Assembly: GCA_033002965.1 (NCBI GenBank) | Contig: JAURVB010013546.1 | Location: forward strand, 1 to 64,000 | Direction of reading: 5' to 3' | Origin: Piper betle | Lineage: Eukaryota > Streptophyta > Magnoliopsida > Piperales > Piperaceae | Length of the DNA: 64,000 bases | Shown: one piece after another, positions 37,566 through 48,487 of the stretch | Position numbering within the stretch: the first letter of the stretch is position 1 | How the letters are laid out: each line of letters starts with the position of its first letter | Translations under genes and position numbers: made by a program | The notes under the pieces: generated by a model | What the model was told of the DNA's origin: nothing | What the model saw: the letters and a program-made list of their open reading frames with translations, nothing else | Databases searched by the model: none

Positions 37566-39362
37566 CTAGGCAGAGGAAGAAATAGAGGAGGGGGAGGACA
37601 TATTCGGCAGCTTTGGGAAGGGTTGTTTGATAAACATAGGTGGAGATGAGGGGGGACTTGAGTTTGGTAAGGCAAGGAATACAGATTCATGAAAAACCAC
37701 ATGGCATGAGATCAAAATTTTTCCAGTAGAAGGATCATAACATTTATAACCTTTATGTGAAGGACTATACCCGATGAAAATGCATTGACGACTCTTGTAT
37801 TGAAGTTTCAACCGACCAAAAGGAACAAGACAAAGGTAACATATTGACCCAAACGTATGCAAGAAATAATAATCAGGAATAGAGCCAAAAAGTACCTCAT
37901 ATGGTGATGTATTGTGTAGTAGAGGAGTAGGTAGATGGTTGATCAGATACACAACCGTAGAGAAGGCATAGTTCCAAAACTTTTGATCCAAAGAAACATG
38001 CGATAATAGGGTTAAGCCAGTTTCAACAATATGATGATGTTTCCTTTCGGCAAGGCCATTTTGCTCAGGCGTCCCAGGGCAAGATAAACGATGAATAATA
38101 CCATTCTTAGCAAAGAGATCTTTTAAGATGTGACCAACAAATTCACCACCGGCATCACTTTGGATGTATTTAATTTTGGAGTGACACAAATTTTCCACCA
38201 TATTAATAAACACAGGAAAGATATTAATAACATCAGATTTTTGACACAATGGATAATACCAGCAAAATCTGCTAAAGTCATCAACTAAGATCAAGTAAAA
38301 ATGAAAACCATCTAAAGATGATGTAGGAGCTGGTCCCCAAATATAACAATGCACAATATTTAAAAGAGTAGTCGATTGATACTCCTTTGAAGAGAAGGGC
38401 AGACGATGACTCTTGCCTAATTGACAACTAGAACAAGGTGAAGTTGGTAATGGTGAAGAGCCCAAGATTGGCCGTAGTTGGTGGAGAACCTTGAGAGAAG
38501 GATGGCCAAGACGCGAGTGCCAAATATTAGCTGATACTTTATTTGCTGCAAAACTAACTTTATTGAATGATGCTGGTAGTGGATAAAGATCGCCATCAAT
38601 CTTTCCTTGGTGGAGTAACTTCCATGTCTTGCTTTCCTTGATGACATAACCAGAAGAAGTAAATACAAAATAGCAATTATTAGCACAAGTAATCTGAACA
38701 ACGGATAAAAGATGCTTGCTTAATTGTGAAACATGTAAGGCTTTGCATGATAAATGAGATCCATTAGATAAGGGTAAAGAAATATAACCATTATAAGATA
38801 TGGGGAGGCCAGCACCATTACCAACCATAATATGATCTGTTCCAGTGTAAGGGGTCTTATCGGAGACATCATCAGCCAAGGGTGTCATAGTGTGTGTTGC
38901 ACCGGTGTCAAGATACCAATTTGGATCAGAGGGATTGGATATACTCATAACATTAAGAGCTTTAGCAGAATTCACCACATCATCAGGAGCCCAACAGGTG
39001 TTAGCCTTATGATAAGGATGACCACACCAATAACAGACGACATGGGCAGAAGAAGGGGACCGCTGGGAGGAACGCCCACATCTGCGGCTAGCAGATATGC
39101 GACCATGATTACTGCCATGAGAAGAACGACCACCAGAGGTGCGGCTGCCAAAAGTCTGGGAGGATACCTGTCTAGAAATAGGAGCACCAATAGGGCTAGG
39201 GGCGGGCAAGGGAACAACGGAGAAGGCCGCAACATGTGTTGTGGGAGATGAGGATGAGAGGCGCAATTCATAATCAAGAAGGAGACTGCAAGCCTCGTCA
39301 AAGGTAGGAGGCTCGACCCTAGAATTGATTGTAGCAATGATGGGATCAAACTCCGATCCCAA
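37566..39362 (-). pseudogene. Copia gag end, protease and integrase
   Basis: The frame holds the end of gag with a CCHC knuckle (CYWCGHPYHKANTC), protease WYLDTGATHTM with the DTG active site, an integrase zinc-binding region (HSRLGHPSLKVL, CSSCQLGKSH) and the integrase core with FHFYLILVDDFSRF, IQSDAGGEFVGH and PEQNGLAERKHHHIVE (DDE residues present). It ends at TAG 37566-37568. Below that, further stops (near 37425 and 37365) separate it from the RT frame, although both ends lie in the same frame. Confidence 0.9.
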
Positions 39363-39366
39363 TCCT

Positions 39367-39921
39367 CATAACACACAGAGCAAAAGATCGTCATCATCAA
39401 TAGGTTTCCCGGCACTAGCTCAATGCTAAAGCAATGGACTTGGCATGATCAATAAAATCGGGTATGGAGGAAGTACCCTTTCGAAGGCTCTGAAGTTCAG
39501 ACTTCAACTGCTGTATACAAGCTCTAGACAGTAAGCCATAAGAGGTCTCAAGAATAGTCCAAGCAACTTGAGAAGTGGGTTTGTCAACAACTTGAGAAAG
39601 AACTTGTGTAGAGAGTGGCCCCATCAACCAGCCAAGGACCATTTGATCAAGGCGTACCCATTTATCGACATCTTCAATAGGATGTGTGGGCTTCAGGAAG
39701 GTACCATCGAGCAATCCCACAAGACGATGAGTGCGTAGGACAGGGAGGACTTGGGCTTTCCAAAGAATAAAATTTTCTCTTGTAAGTTTAAAAGAGATGT
39801 CCTGGGAAATATATTTTACCACAGGAAAGTTGATAGGAGTAGAGGGAATTAAGACAAAGTCGCCGGAAGTGGAGTCGGTAGGAGAGGCCATTGGATTGAG
39901 AGATGAAAGCTCTGATACCAT
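39367..39921 (-). pseudogene. Copia gag N-terminal part, frameshifted
   Basis: The ATG overlaps the edge of the 5' LTR (39921-39919), as is common in copia. The frame contains NFILWKAQVLPVLRTH and DFIDHAKSIALA and stops at 39415-39417. The continuation (GKPIDDDDLLL) is in another frame and meets TGA at 39367-39369 before the next open segment, so gag has at least one frameshift and one stop. Confidence 0.85.
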
Positions 39922-40132
39922 GAAATAAATAAACTCTCCTTACCGAGAGATTTTTCTATTCACATATAAATAGAGTACATATTAAGGAATTAGTTACAAG
40001 AATTATAGGAGGAAAATCTGTATAATATAGTTACAATTTGTTAGGATAAAGACAAGGACGAGGTCTATAGAAATTAGTTAGGAGGAAGATCTGTATAAAT
40101 CTGTTAGGATAAAGACAAGATATAACTTATCA
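39921..40132 (-). repeat. 5' LTR of the copia element
   Basis: 212 bp with TG...CA ends; the primer-binding site lies immediately inside at 39909-39920. Confidence 0.95.
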
Positions 40133-40137
40133 TGAAG

Positions 40138-41076
40138 GCCTCAATATATGAGATTTTGCCAAGGAAGTATATTGGGTAGGACTTGGTGGTACAGTAAGGT
40201 TTTAGAATTATGATCAAATCAGTCAATTATATTGCCAAGGAGGATTAAGAACCTTGAAAGTATATTATACTAATTATCATCATGGGTGTTATGTTGTTTT
40301 TCAATCTGAGACAGCAATGTTGTCTATACATCAGCAGACAGCAATGTTGTGTACCTTTGCCAAGTCTGTAGGTTAATTAAGACATGGGGTCTTAAATGTG
40401 ACTTGAGGAATTAACGCCCAGTGCTTACTGGAGCCAAGGTTTGTTCTGCAGATTTAAAGTGGGTTATGTGAATGTGTGTGATGATTTAAGTTTTTAATTT
40501 GATAAAAAATATTTTCTATAAACATTAGAAAATTATTTATTTAGTAATTTTTTACTAGACCCACCCTAGCTTGGAATGAGATGAGAATGGATGGGAATGA
40601 AAGGTAACATAAAAAAAAGAGCGATAACAGCTAGGGTTACATAATGAATTGTATTAGGTGAAACTTATTTAGTTTTATTTGATATTGCTCTTTCGAAACT
40701 AACTTATAGTTCTAAAAATTTATCTCTGTTAAATTTATTAATTACAATGACAGTATAAGGATTAAAAAAGACAAATTATGAAACCAAATGGTTGAATTAA
40801 TTTTCTTAACATTAATATAATTTTTTATCGGTCTAATTTATGTTGTGTTTAACAATTACAATTACTGGTATATATAAAATCAAGAGACTTTTTTTTTGAA
40901 GAAAAGAAGCAATTTCACTTATGGTTGTGGTATGTTTAGATTTATTTAGATCCCACATTTCCATTTACATAGCTAGAGAAAGCACAACCGCAAACATCAT
41001 TTGGCAACCTATAACTAGTGATAGATCATATTGATCGCAATGCACTTGCATCAAGTTCCTCCATAAATCTTCCATT
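40138..41076. other. Intergenic stretch and 3' flank of the 164-residue gene
   Basis: AT-rich, no gene recognised. A near-direct repeat of ACAGCAATGTTGT lies at about 40311 and 40340. Confidence 0.35.
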
Positions 41077-41906
41077 TTAGCTAACACTTTGCATATACTT
41101 GACTGAGGAGATCATGACGACTGTGGCCGCTGGAACAAAGATAAAATCCGGAACGAATTTGATGGGATAGAGCTGGGGCAATTTCTCGCCGGCTCGCTTC
41201 GCCACCAAGGCCGCCGGAGGTGCAGCCACTCCGGCCAGCAGCACGGTCGTGTTAGTCTTGCTTGGTTTCAATCTGGCCACTACCCACTCCCTGAACTTTT
41301 CTTTTCTCTTCTCTGGATCCTTTTCGTTTATCCACTCTTTGTGGTAAGCCTGTGTATATAAGAGAATAATATGTTTCCAAGTTTCACGTTTTATCTATAT
41401 ATGTATAAAATATATACAAAGACTTTATAACTTTTTATATTTAAAGCAAATGAACCAACCTGTATTTCTGTGACGGTGGGAAGAACAATATGCATGCCAA
41501 TCACACTCGCGTTCAGCCTCCTAAATCATGCATGAATTAGACAACAGTTTTATCGAATCAAATTCATTTTGAAGTTGTCATAAAAACTTTCTTTTCTGTA
41601 CCAAAAAAACAAAATGAACCAATTAATTATTCACATGCAGGGACTAATTAAAAGGCTCTAATAACCTGAATAATTCGAGTATGGCCATGTGGAAACGATA
41701 AAATTCGTTAGTTGAACCAGCCTCCATATTTATCTTCTCGTACACTTCATACAACTCCTTTTCCACCATCTTCACATATATATCAGTACCTGAAAGATCA
41801 AGTGTACCTCAACAGTAAGATAAAAACAAGAAGAGTTGTAGACTAAGCAAATATTGCTCATCAACTTACCCTTGAAGAAGGGGATGAAACCCAATGCATT
41901 TCCCAT
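41077..41906 (-). CDS. Plant-specific 164-residue protein of unknown function
   Basis: Exons on the minus strand are 41906-41870, 41789-41666, 41520-41460 and 41349-41077, all joining in phase with good GT-AG borders. The protein starts MGNALGFIPFFKG and has an amphipathic, charged middle (KMVEKELYEVYEKINME, FYRFHMAILELFRLLN, HKEWINEKDPEKRKEKF). Two hydrophobic segments follow: residues 108-124 (TTVLLAGVAAPPAALVA) and 139-156 (FVPDFIFVPAATVVMISS). These could be membrane-associated or membrane-spanning. A Gly at position 2 raises N-myristoylation, but position 6 is not Ser or Thr, so this is weak. I believe similar short proteins occur in other plants, but I cannot name a function. The start is supported by a TATA box 70 bp upstream and a clean first exon. 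Confidence 0.85.
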
Positions 41907-41975
41907 TTTCTTCTTGGCAAGGAAGGGTGTAGAATACTAGTTGAGAGCAATTTTAACAAGCCGGGTTGGATGGCA

Positions 41976-41983
41976 TTTTTATA
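41976..41983 (-). promoter_or_regulatory. TATA box of the 164-residue gene
   Basis: TATAAAAA on the minus strand, 70 bases upstream of the start codon and suitably placed for a short 5' leader. Confidence 0.55.
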
Positions 41984-41999
41984 AGTGAAGAAAAGGTTC

Positions 42000-44900
42000 C
42001 CTCTCAGGGATGAAGCAACAAATGGTCAACCAGCTCTCAAAGGAATAAAGGTTGGCATGCATTAGGCTGCCAAGCATGACTTGCACAAAAAATGCTCTCC
42101 TCAAGAGGTAAGGGATCTAAGGCCAATTCTTTTCTTGGCTTCTGCATGCTTCCCAATTCTTTGCAACTAAATGAACTGACTTGTTTTGTTTTTTAAGCTT
42201 TAATAGAAAAACTTAAGAAAATTAGATTATAACACATCATATTGTTGAATTACAAAAACCCTTTTTCCACTGGTGCAAATAACCTGTACGGAAGTTTTCC
42301 TTTAGACCATTTAATTTCTACGTTTGAAGAAAAAATGGTTTCAGCGTACACACCTGAGAAGAGCAGGACTTGGGGGGCGCCCATGAAGACGCTGGCCAGG
42401 TTGATGTGGCTGATCATCAACGATCAGGATAATGGCGTGCCCAGTGGGCGGATTCAAAAAAAATTTCCGACTTCATAGGGTTCCATATTTTGTCCATTTA
42501 TTATTAACCTTCCTATTTAATTTACTTATAACATGTCTGTGTTTCAAGTTATCATGGTACGTAGGTCGTATTTTTATTAATGTCTATATGTGAAGGCGTT
42601 TGTAGATGATTGATCTGGTGTCTGAAATATTCAATGTGTTATATGATGAAATAGTTTGCTAGTTCGATTATTGAAATCCATAACTTGCAAAAGATTCATT
42701 TTGCAAACGTATGTTTTAGGGGTCTGTTTGTGGGCATATTTATTATGATGAATAAAAAAATTTTAATAGTTTCTTTCGAATCATATTGGAAGCAAGCGCA
42801 CCAAATACCATTCGATACTTAGCTATCAATTCTACCACCAAGTTTTACTTTGGAAGTATGTATATATTCGGCAAATTTAATATTGTTACATGTGTATAAA
42901 GTTGAGATAATTTTCAATTATTTTTACACACATGTTTTAAGTGTAATCAAATATATATATATATATATATATATATAGTATAGTTTATAATTTTCCTTGT
43001 TATATATTCTTTTTTTAACTTAATTTTGGTCCATAATTAAGATGGTTGAGTAATTTAGTATTGAGGGCAGGGTGGTCTAGTCACTAGTGTCTTGTGTTAG
43101 TTTTTTTATATTGATCAAAAAGCATAAAATAGCACTTTCTCTAAAAGAATGCGAAGAAGTCACGTCTCACAGCTGTTTTAAGATCTATGATTTTCGAAAA
43201 AGGTTGGTTTTCTAATTAAAATATCTAATCTTTAACGGTTAATGATTTTTATTATCTAAAATCTTATAAAATTAGTAATGATAGTGCTGAGCAGGTTAAA
43301 TTATTCATGTTGTATATAAGTGCTACCATCCTCCACATATATACCAATATGATGTGGAGGATGGCTCTACGTACCTCTTCAATAGTGAAGCATTTTTTGG
43401 CTCTTATAAGAAGCAAACAAATCACTTATATTTTCCCCCTTTATTATAATCTAAAAAATATTAAAAAGGGAATTAGAGATTACTTAGGGTCATTTGATTT
43501 GTATGAATTAGTGGTGTAAAATTTATGAAATTTCTAAAAATAGTCAACTTTACTAAAAATTAGACGCTAACCTGCCTGATGGACAACTAAAGGATTCAAA
43601 ATAAATCTTAATTATACTATAAATCAAAACAAATTCTAATCACAATAGAAAAATATTTAAAAGATTCGAAATAAATACTTAATTACAATAAAACAATAAT
43701 ATTTCTACTAATAAAAAAAATCTATTCCCTTACATTAAAGTGCTATAGTTTTTTTAGCTTTTGTTGCATTCATCCTTTTTTACAATGTGCTTGATTACAA
43801 TCCTACAATAATTTTATAGTTTTATTTTCCCTTTAATACTTAATTAATTTGAATTATTATTATTATTAATTAGAAAAGTGTTAGACCATAATTCTACCTA
43901 AATTGGGAATTTTAAAAAAATTAATAAATTTTAATATACTTATAATTATAATATGAACTATCAAATTAAAATTTGTTACTAAATAATATATACTCTATTT
44001 AGATTTTTACAAATTTTATATATTTAGTTTTTGAAAGAACTTAAAATATAATTTTATGTATATTAAATTTTTTTAAAAATGAATTATATTTAGTTATTAA
44101 AAATTTTTACTGATTAAAATCAAAATTACTTTGAGTATCTATTTACAACTCTACTTTTTGTTAAAATTAAATAAAATTTCATTTAAAAATTATATAGTAA
44201 TAATTTGAAATTAATTTTGTATTTTTTTAATATATATTATTAATAAGTTTCAAATACATACCGTGCATTATGTGGGTCTTTGACTAGTAGAGATGAAAAA
44301 AGATAATATTGTAAAATAATTGGATGGTACATGACAAAACAAATTAATCCTAATGACATTAGAAAATTATTAAGGGATTCGAAACAAATATTAATTACAA
44401 TAAAAAAGCATTATTAATAGGATACAAAGAGCAATATTGGAAAATAATTAGATGAAGTGACAAAACAAATACTAATTAAAATAGAAAAGTAATTTTTTTA
44501 CTAACAAGAAATAAAAGGCAATATTTTAACACCTCAATTTGGTTCGCAACGCAAACCGAATCAACGTATTAAATCCTAGGCTGATCTTTTTTATTATTTA
44601 AAATGAAATGCCGACCCATAGGGCAGACTTAACAACGCAATGTGTCAAAAGACGGAAGGCTCGAGAAAATCTAATATGCATACAAAACACACATGATCAC
44701 ACAAAAAATATGCATAGACACCTAGGGTTCAGCTCATGCAAATGTGACATCCTAAACGAATACAGAATAGACTTTAAATTCTGGGAAAAATTCAACAGGG
44801 TTCCTACACAATACAACAGACTTAATTCAGCAAAATGCAGAATAGACTAAAGTCCAAAAGCTCCTCCAACCCATGCTTCTTCTTTGCTTTGGGTTCCTAC

Positions 44901-45117
44901 ACAAGTAACATGATTTAGTGTACCTAAGATTTATTAAACCTTAGTTCCAGGACTTTAGAGTTTGGAGAATTCCTACATAAAATGGTTAGACATGTGTGCC
45001 CTAGAGTATACCGTCTATAAAACAATTCAAATTCAAATTAGTAATAATAATTCTCATACATTTTAAGACAAGCCAATTTCATTTTTCGAAGGCCCACAGG
45101 CAGTGCTAAAAACTTGA
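42000..45117. other. AT-rich intergenic stretch
   Basis: No gene family recognised. 42954-42976 is a (TA)n tract. The segment AAATTTT...ATAATTA-rich at 43560-44520 repeats phrases such as TAATTACAATAGAAAA and AATAATTAGATGA several times, and 51025-51170 contains the same phrases, so a low-copy AT-rich repeat is likely. A GC-richer island at 42340-42460 encodes no known domain. Confidence 0.4.
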
Positions 45118-46468
45118 TGTGGAAATTATAACGCAAGTGCATGTGCCGAATCAAGTAATAAAAGTGATAAGCAAGTATCGTCTTACAAGGAATTATTACG
45201 AGAAATTCTCAATTACCAAAACTATTTTAATTAACTATACTTAAATACAAATGAATTCAAAGAGTGATTAAATTATGGATTAAGGATAAACTAATAAAAA
45301 ATATAATATTTAAATCAAATATTAACTTCAGGATAACAAACCTAGGATTTTCGATTTCACTTAGGGCTCTATATAATTAAAGTTATAACTTCTACCTATA
45401 AATTGCACATTTGGATCATTAACTACGGAAATTAATTATTTATGACATCTTTTGATTTTAATTGTGTATCACCGACACCCAACTCCTATATCTCTATGAA
45501 ATTGTGTATGTGCAATGATACTTTGCCTTTAACAGTTACCTAAGACATATGAGTATATCTCTATCTCTTACATGTGAATCACCTAAAATAGATGAATAAA
45601 GACTATTTTATTCAATGACAAATTTAATTTTTCTATCTTTAGACAAGATCAAATTTCTAAATCTAACAATAGATGGTCAATCTAATGATAGCATTAAGAA
45701 CTAAATAAAATAGATGATCTAACATCACAATCACATAGATAAAAATTAATAACCTTTATTAATCCATGCACTAGGTGTCATTGAAAATCCTAGAAAAGAA
45801 TTTACTCCATAAAATATTTGATTAAACTCAAGAAATTCATATATGATATAAAAGATATCATTTAATTATAAAGAAAACTAAATCAAAATAAGAAAAACTC
45901 TTTTTGAGAGTGCGTATTCTCCTCCTGATCCAACTTCTTTGTCATTCTTTCTTGTCTTTCATGCCGTCACTTCACCAACCATAGTTGTTCTTCTCTACTT
46001 CTTTAAAACTCTAATCAAGTTTATAAAGTATCTACCCACATATTTTAAGTGGGGTCCACTAGGATCTCTAGAAATATTAGACAAATCAATTTTCCCACCA
46101 CCAATGCTCGAGCACTTAAAATCCAGGCGCTCAAGCATTCAGCTCTTGACCATAAAATTTCTTAACAGAAAGGTTAACACGAGTGCTCTAACTCCCAACT
46201 CTTGAGCACTCTGCTTTCAGTTATAAATTCCAGGTTAATCTTTTTGGGCTGATTTTGCCCAAATTGATTCCGAAACGTCTTCTATCTCTTATACCCTGCT
46301 AAAACAACATCAATTGACACTTTTTACATCAAAATCACAATAATTTCTCACATTATTAATAATATCTAATTAAATTTTAAAATAATAAAATTAAATAAAA
46401 ATTATTCGAAACATAATAAAAACTCAATATAAAATACAAATAATAATAATTCTTTTATAGAGTTATCA
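45118..46468 (+). repeat. Possible long solo LTR of a gypsy-type element
   Basis: It starts TGTGGAAATTATAACGCAAG and ends GAGTTATCA. The phrases ACGCAAGTGCATG, AAGTAATAAAAGTGATAAGC and AAGTATCGTC resemble the LTR ends of a widespread plant gypsy family. No matching target duplication is visible (CTTGA against CTCTC), so the ends are tentative. Confidence 0.4.
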
Positions 46469-46961
46469 CTCTCACACAAGACTTCAAGGTGGCTCACTAG
46501 CTTAGAGTACTATTCTCACTATATGACCTATAGGCCATGTGAGACCTGTAGGCCTCACATGAGTAATCATATTAGTTCACTTGCCTCATATAGTATTCAA
46601 TCAACAACCCACCGACCTCACATCATCAAACCACAACACATAGCAATAGATAAGTCAGCATCACCATGAGTTATTCTTGATCCTTACGTCTCTCCGGCCA
46701 AACTTGCAGCATCACATTATATACAAAATATACATTAATAATCAAAGATTACTGGTCCAAAATTAACTACAGAAAATAATTTTAAAGTGACAATTAGATG
46801 ACCACAAGGAACTTCAACAGAACAACAGAACTCTACACCCACGTTAGCATACTGAAATATGGCTAATAGAGCATAATTATAATCGCTGGAATATAAATGA
46901 ACATGAACCAGAGATACTCAATGGTTATATGCTTATACTATGGCCAATAAAACCTAAACCG

Positions 46962-47058
46962 TAATTTACCACAATATTGCATGACCCGAATACACTAAAC
47001 GGGAAGTTACACCATAATTACCACAATATTGCATGACCCGAATATACTCAACAGGAAG
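46962..47058. repeat. 54-bp direct tandem duplication
   Basis: ACCACAATATTGCATGACCC and the following CGAATA-ACT occur at about 46968 and again at about 47022, with a few changes. Confidence 0.75.
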
Positions 47059-47074
47059 CACATGCACATGCTAG

Positions 47075-47150
47075 ATATGCATACTGCTAACAGGTAAGAG
47101 AGCCTATATATATATATATTGGCTCTCTTACCTGTTAGCCGTATGCATAT
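47075..47150. repeat. 30-bp inverted repeat around a 16-bp TA loop
   Basis: The left arm 47075-47104 (ATATGCATACTGCTAACAGG then TAAGAGAGCC) and right arm 47121-47150 pair with one mismatch. The loop is TATATATATATATATT. Confidence 0.9.
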
Positions 47151-48487
47151 ATTAATCGTCAAACCGAGCACTATAGGTGGGTACCGACTAGGCCCTCGGT
47201 GGGCATCACACTCCCATATATCATGTGTGCATAGAAAATCCGTAAATAATATCATATGTATAAGGCTTAAGAAGGGTTGATTAATAATGCTAAAGCAACT
47301 TTTAATCTGGATCTCATGTTTTCGGAATTCACATCAAAGGATCTCAACCTTGTAATTTTGTTAATCCAAAAATTCGGTAAGATGGTCCGTAGGTAGTGGG
47401 ATCAAATAAAATGTAACTAACCACGTCCTACAATATCAATCAAAAGAGTGATAGAGCCAAACAATATATCAAGTAGAGATAAGTCCTAATGGACCTGTGA
47501 GGCAAACTCCAAGTTCTAGCTCCATGAGCTCGACTCCGCAAAACCTAACACATGCATACCACTACTCAAACCTTGAATGGTGTGTGCGTGCAATGACATG
47601 CAAACAACTCTAAATGCAGCAAATGACATGACATGCAATGTAGGAAATTGAACACACCTCATTTTAGACCAATGTTATCACATACACATGTTGAGCGAGA
47701 CGAAAAGGAGATTTTGATAAATCAATAAAGATGTCAAAACGAAAATCTCAGCTTTTTATGAAATATATTTCAGGATTCAACATGCATATCTAAATCTAGA
47801 GAGAGATATCGAGATGCCCAGAAGACGCAGGGCAATTTAATTTAATTGAGATACCTGACACGCTAATCAAGAACAAGATATCACATGAAAATAACTTAAG
47901 ATTTTAGGTCAATTATTTAAACTTAACCCCAATAATAATTTTGTCGTAAAGATTTTAATCAAGAGAACTTGAAAGATCTCACATCACACCTAACCCGTGG
48001 CCATAAGTTAAAGACTGTTATCGTTAAAATAATCTTATATTGTTTAGTTAATTTAGATAATTAAGTTAATTATCATACAACGTAATATTTTTACACTATG
48101 ACAATTTCACAACCAAATCCGAGTTAAACTATTATTATTTTAACTATTTAATTAATTAATTAATTAGGCACATGAAACAAGATCACTGAGATGCGACTAA
48201 AAAATTATAGAGTTTTAATGTTTTTAAAGTTCTAGCCATCATTAGGTGGATTGAGTAGGAAGATTTTACAAATTTAGGCCAACATGATTATTTTATTATA
48301 TTTAACAGCCAAAAATCATGACAAATAATTAAAAAAGTGTATTTTTATCACAAAATCAATAAGAAAAATACTAGATCTACATAATATGATGATGATCTAA
48401 TTATCTACATACCTAATCAAAAAGATCAACATACAGACATAACGACCATGCACAAAAAATGAAAAGAACAGGGAAGATGGCGCATAC

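Larger units (their letters stand above)
35486..40132 (-). mobile_element. Ty1/copia LTR retrotransposon, nearly full length
   Basis: It is 4647 bp, flanked by TGAAG direct repeats (35481-35485 and 40133-40137). Two 212-bp LTRs start TGAAATAAAT and end ACTTATCA on the plus strand; I count about 12 differences between them by eye. Next to the right (5') LTR the minus strand reads TGGTATCAGAGC (39920-39909), the initiator-Met tRNA primer site. Next to the left (3') LTR it reads AGCTTGTGGGGGG, the polypurine tract. The order gag, protease, integrase, RT, RNase H is that of copia. Several stops and a frameshift make it non-autonomous. It lies between the BRX-like gene and the 164-residue gene. 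Confidence 0.97.
46469..48487. other. Repeat-like stretch without genes
   Basis: No coding signature. It contains a tandem duplication (46962-47058) and a hairpin (47075-47150), and it runs up to the hAT-like insertion. Confidence 0.4.

Noticed and set aside
42242..42478. Plus-strand open frame with a Trp/Lys-rich end
   Set aside because: It has no domain and no convincing promoter or splice partner, and it lies in the upstream flank of the 164-residue gene.
45118..46468. Complete gypsy element at 45-46 kb
   Set aside because: Only LTR-like phrases are present, with no gag or pol, and target duplications do not match, so it is kept as a tentative solo LTR only.
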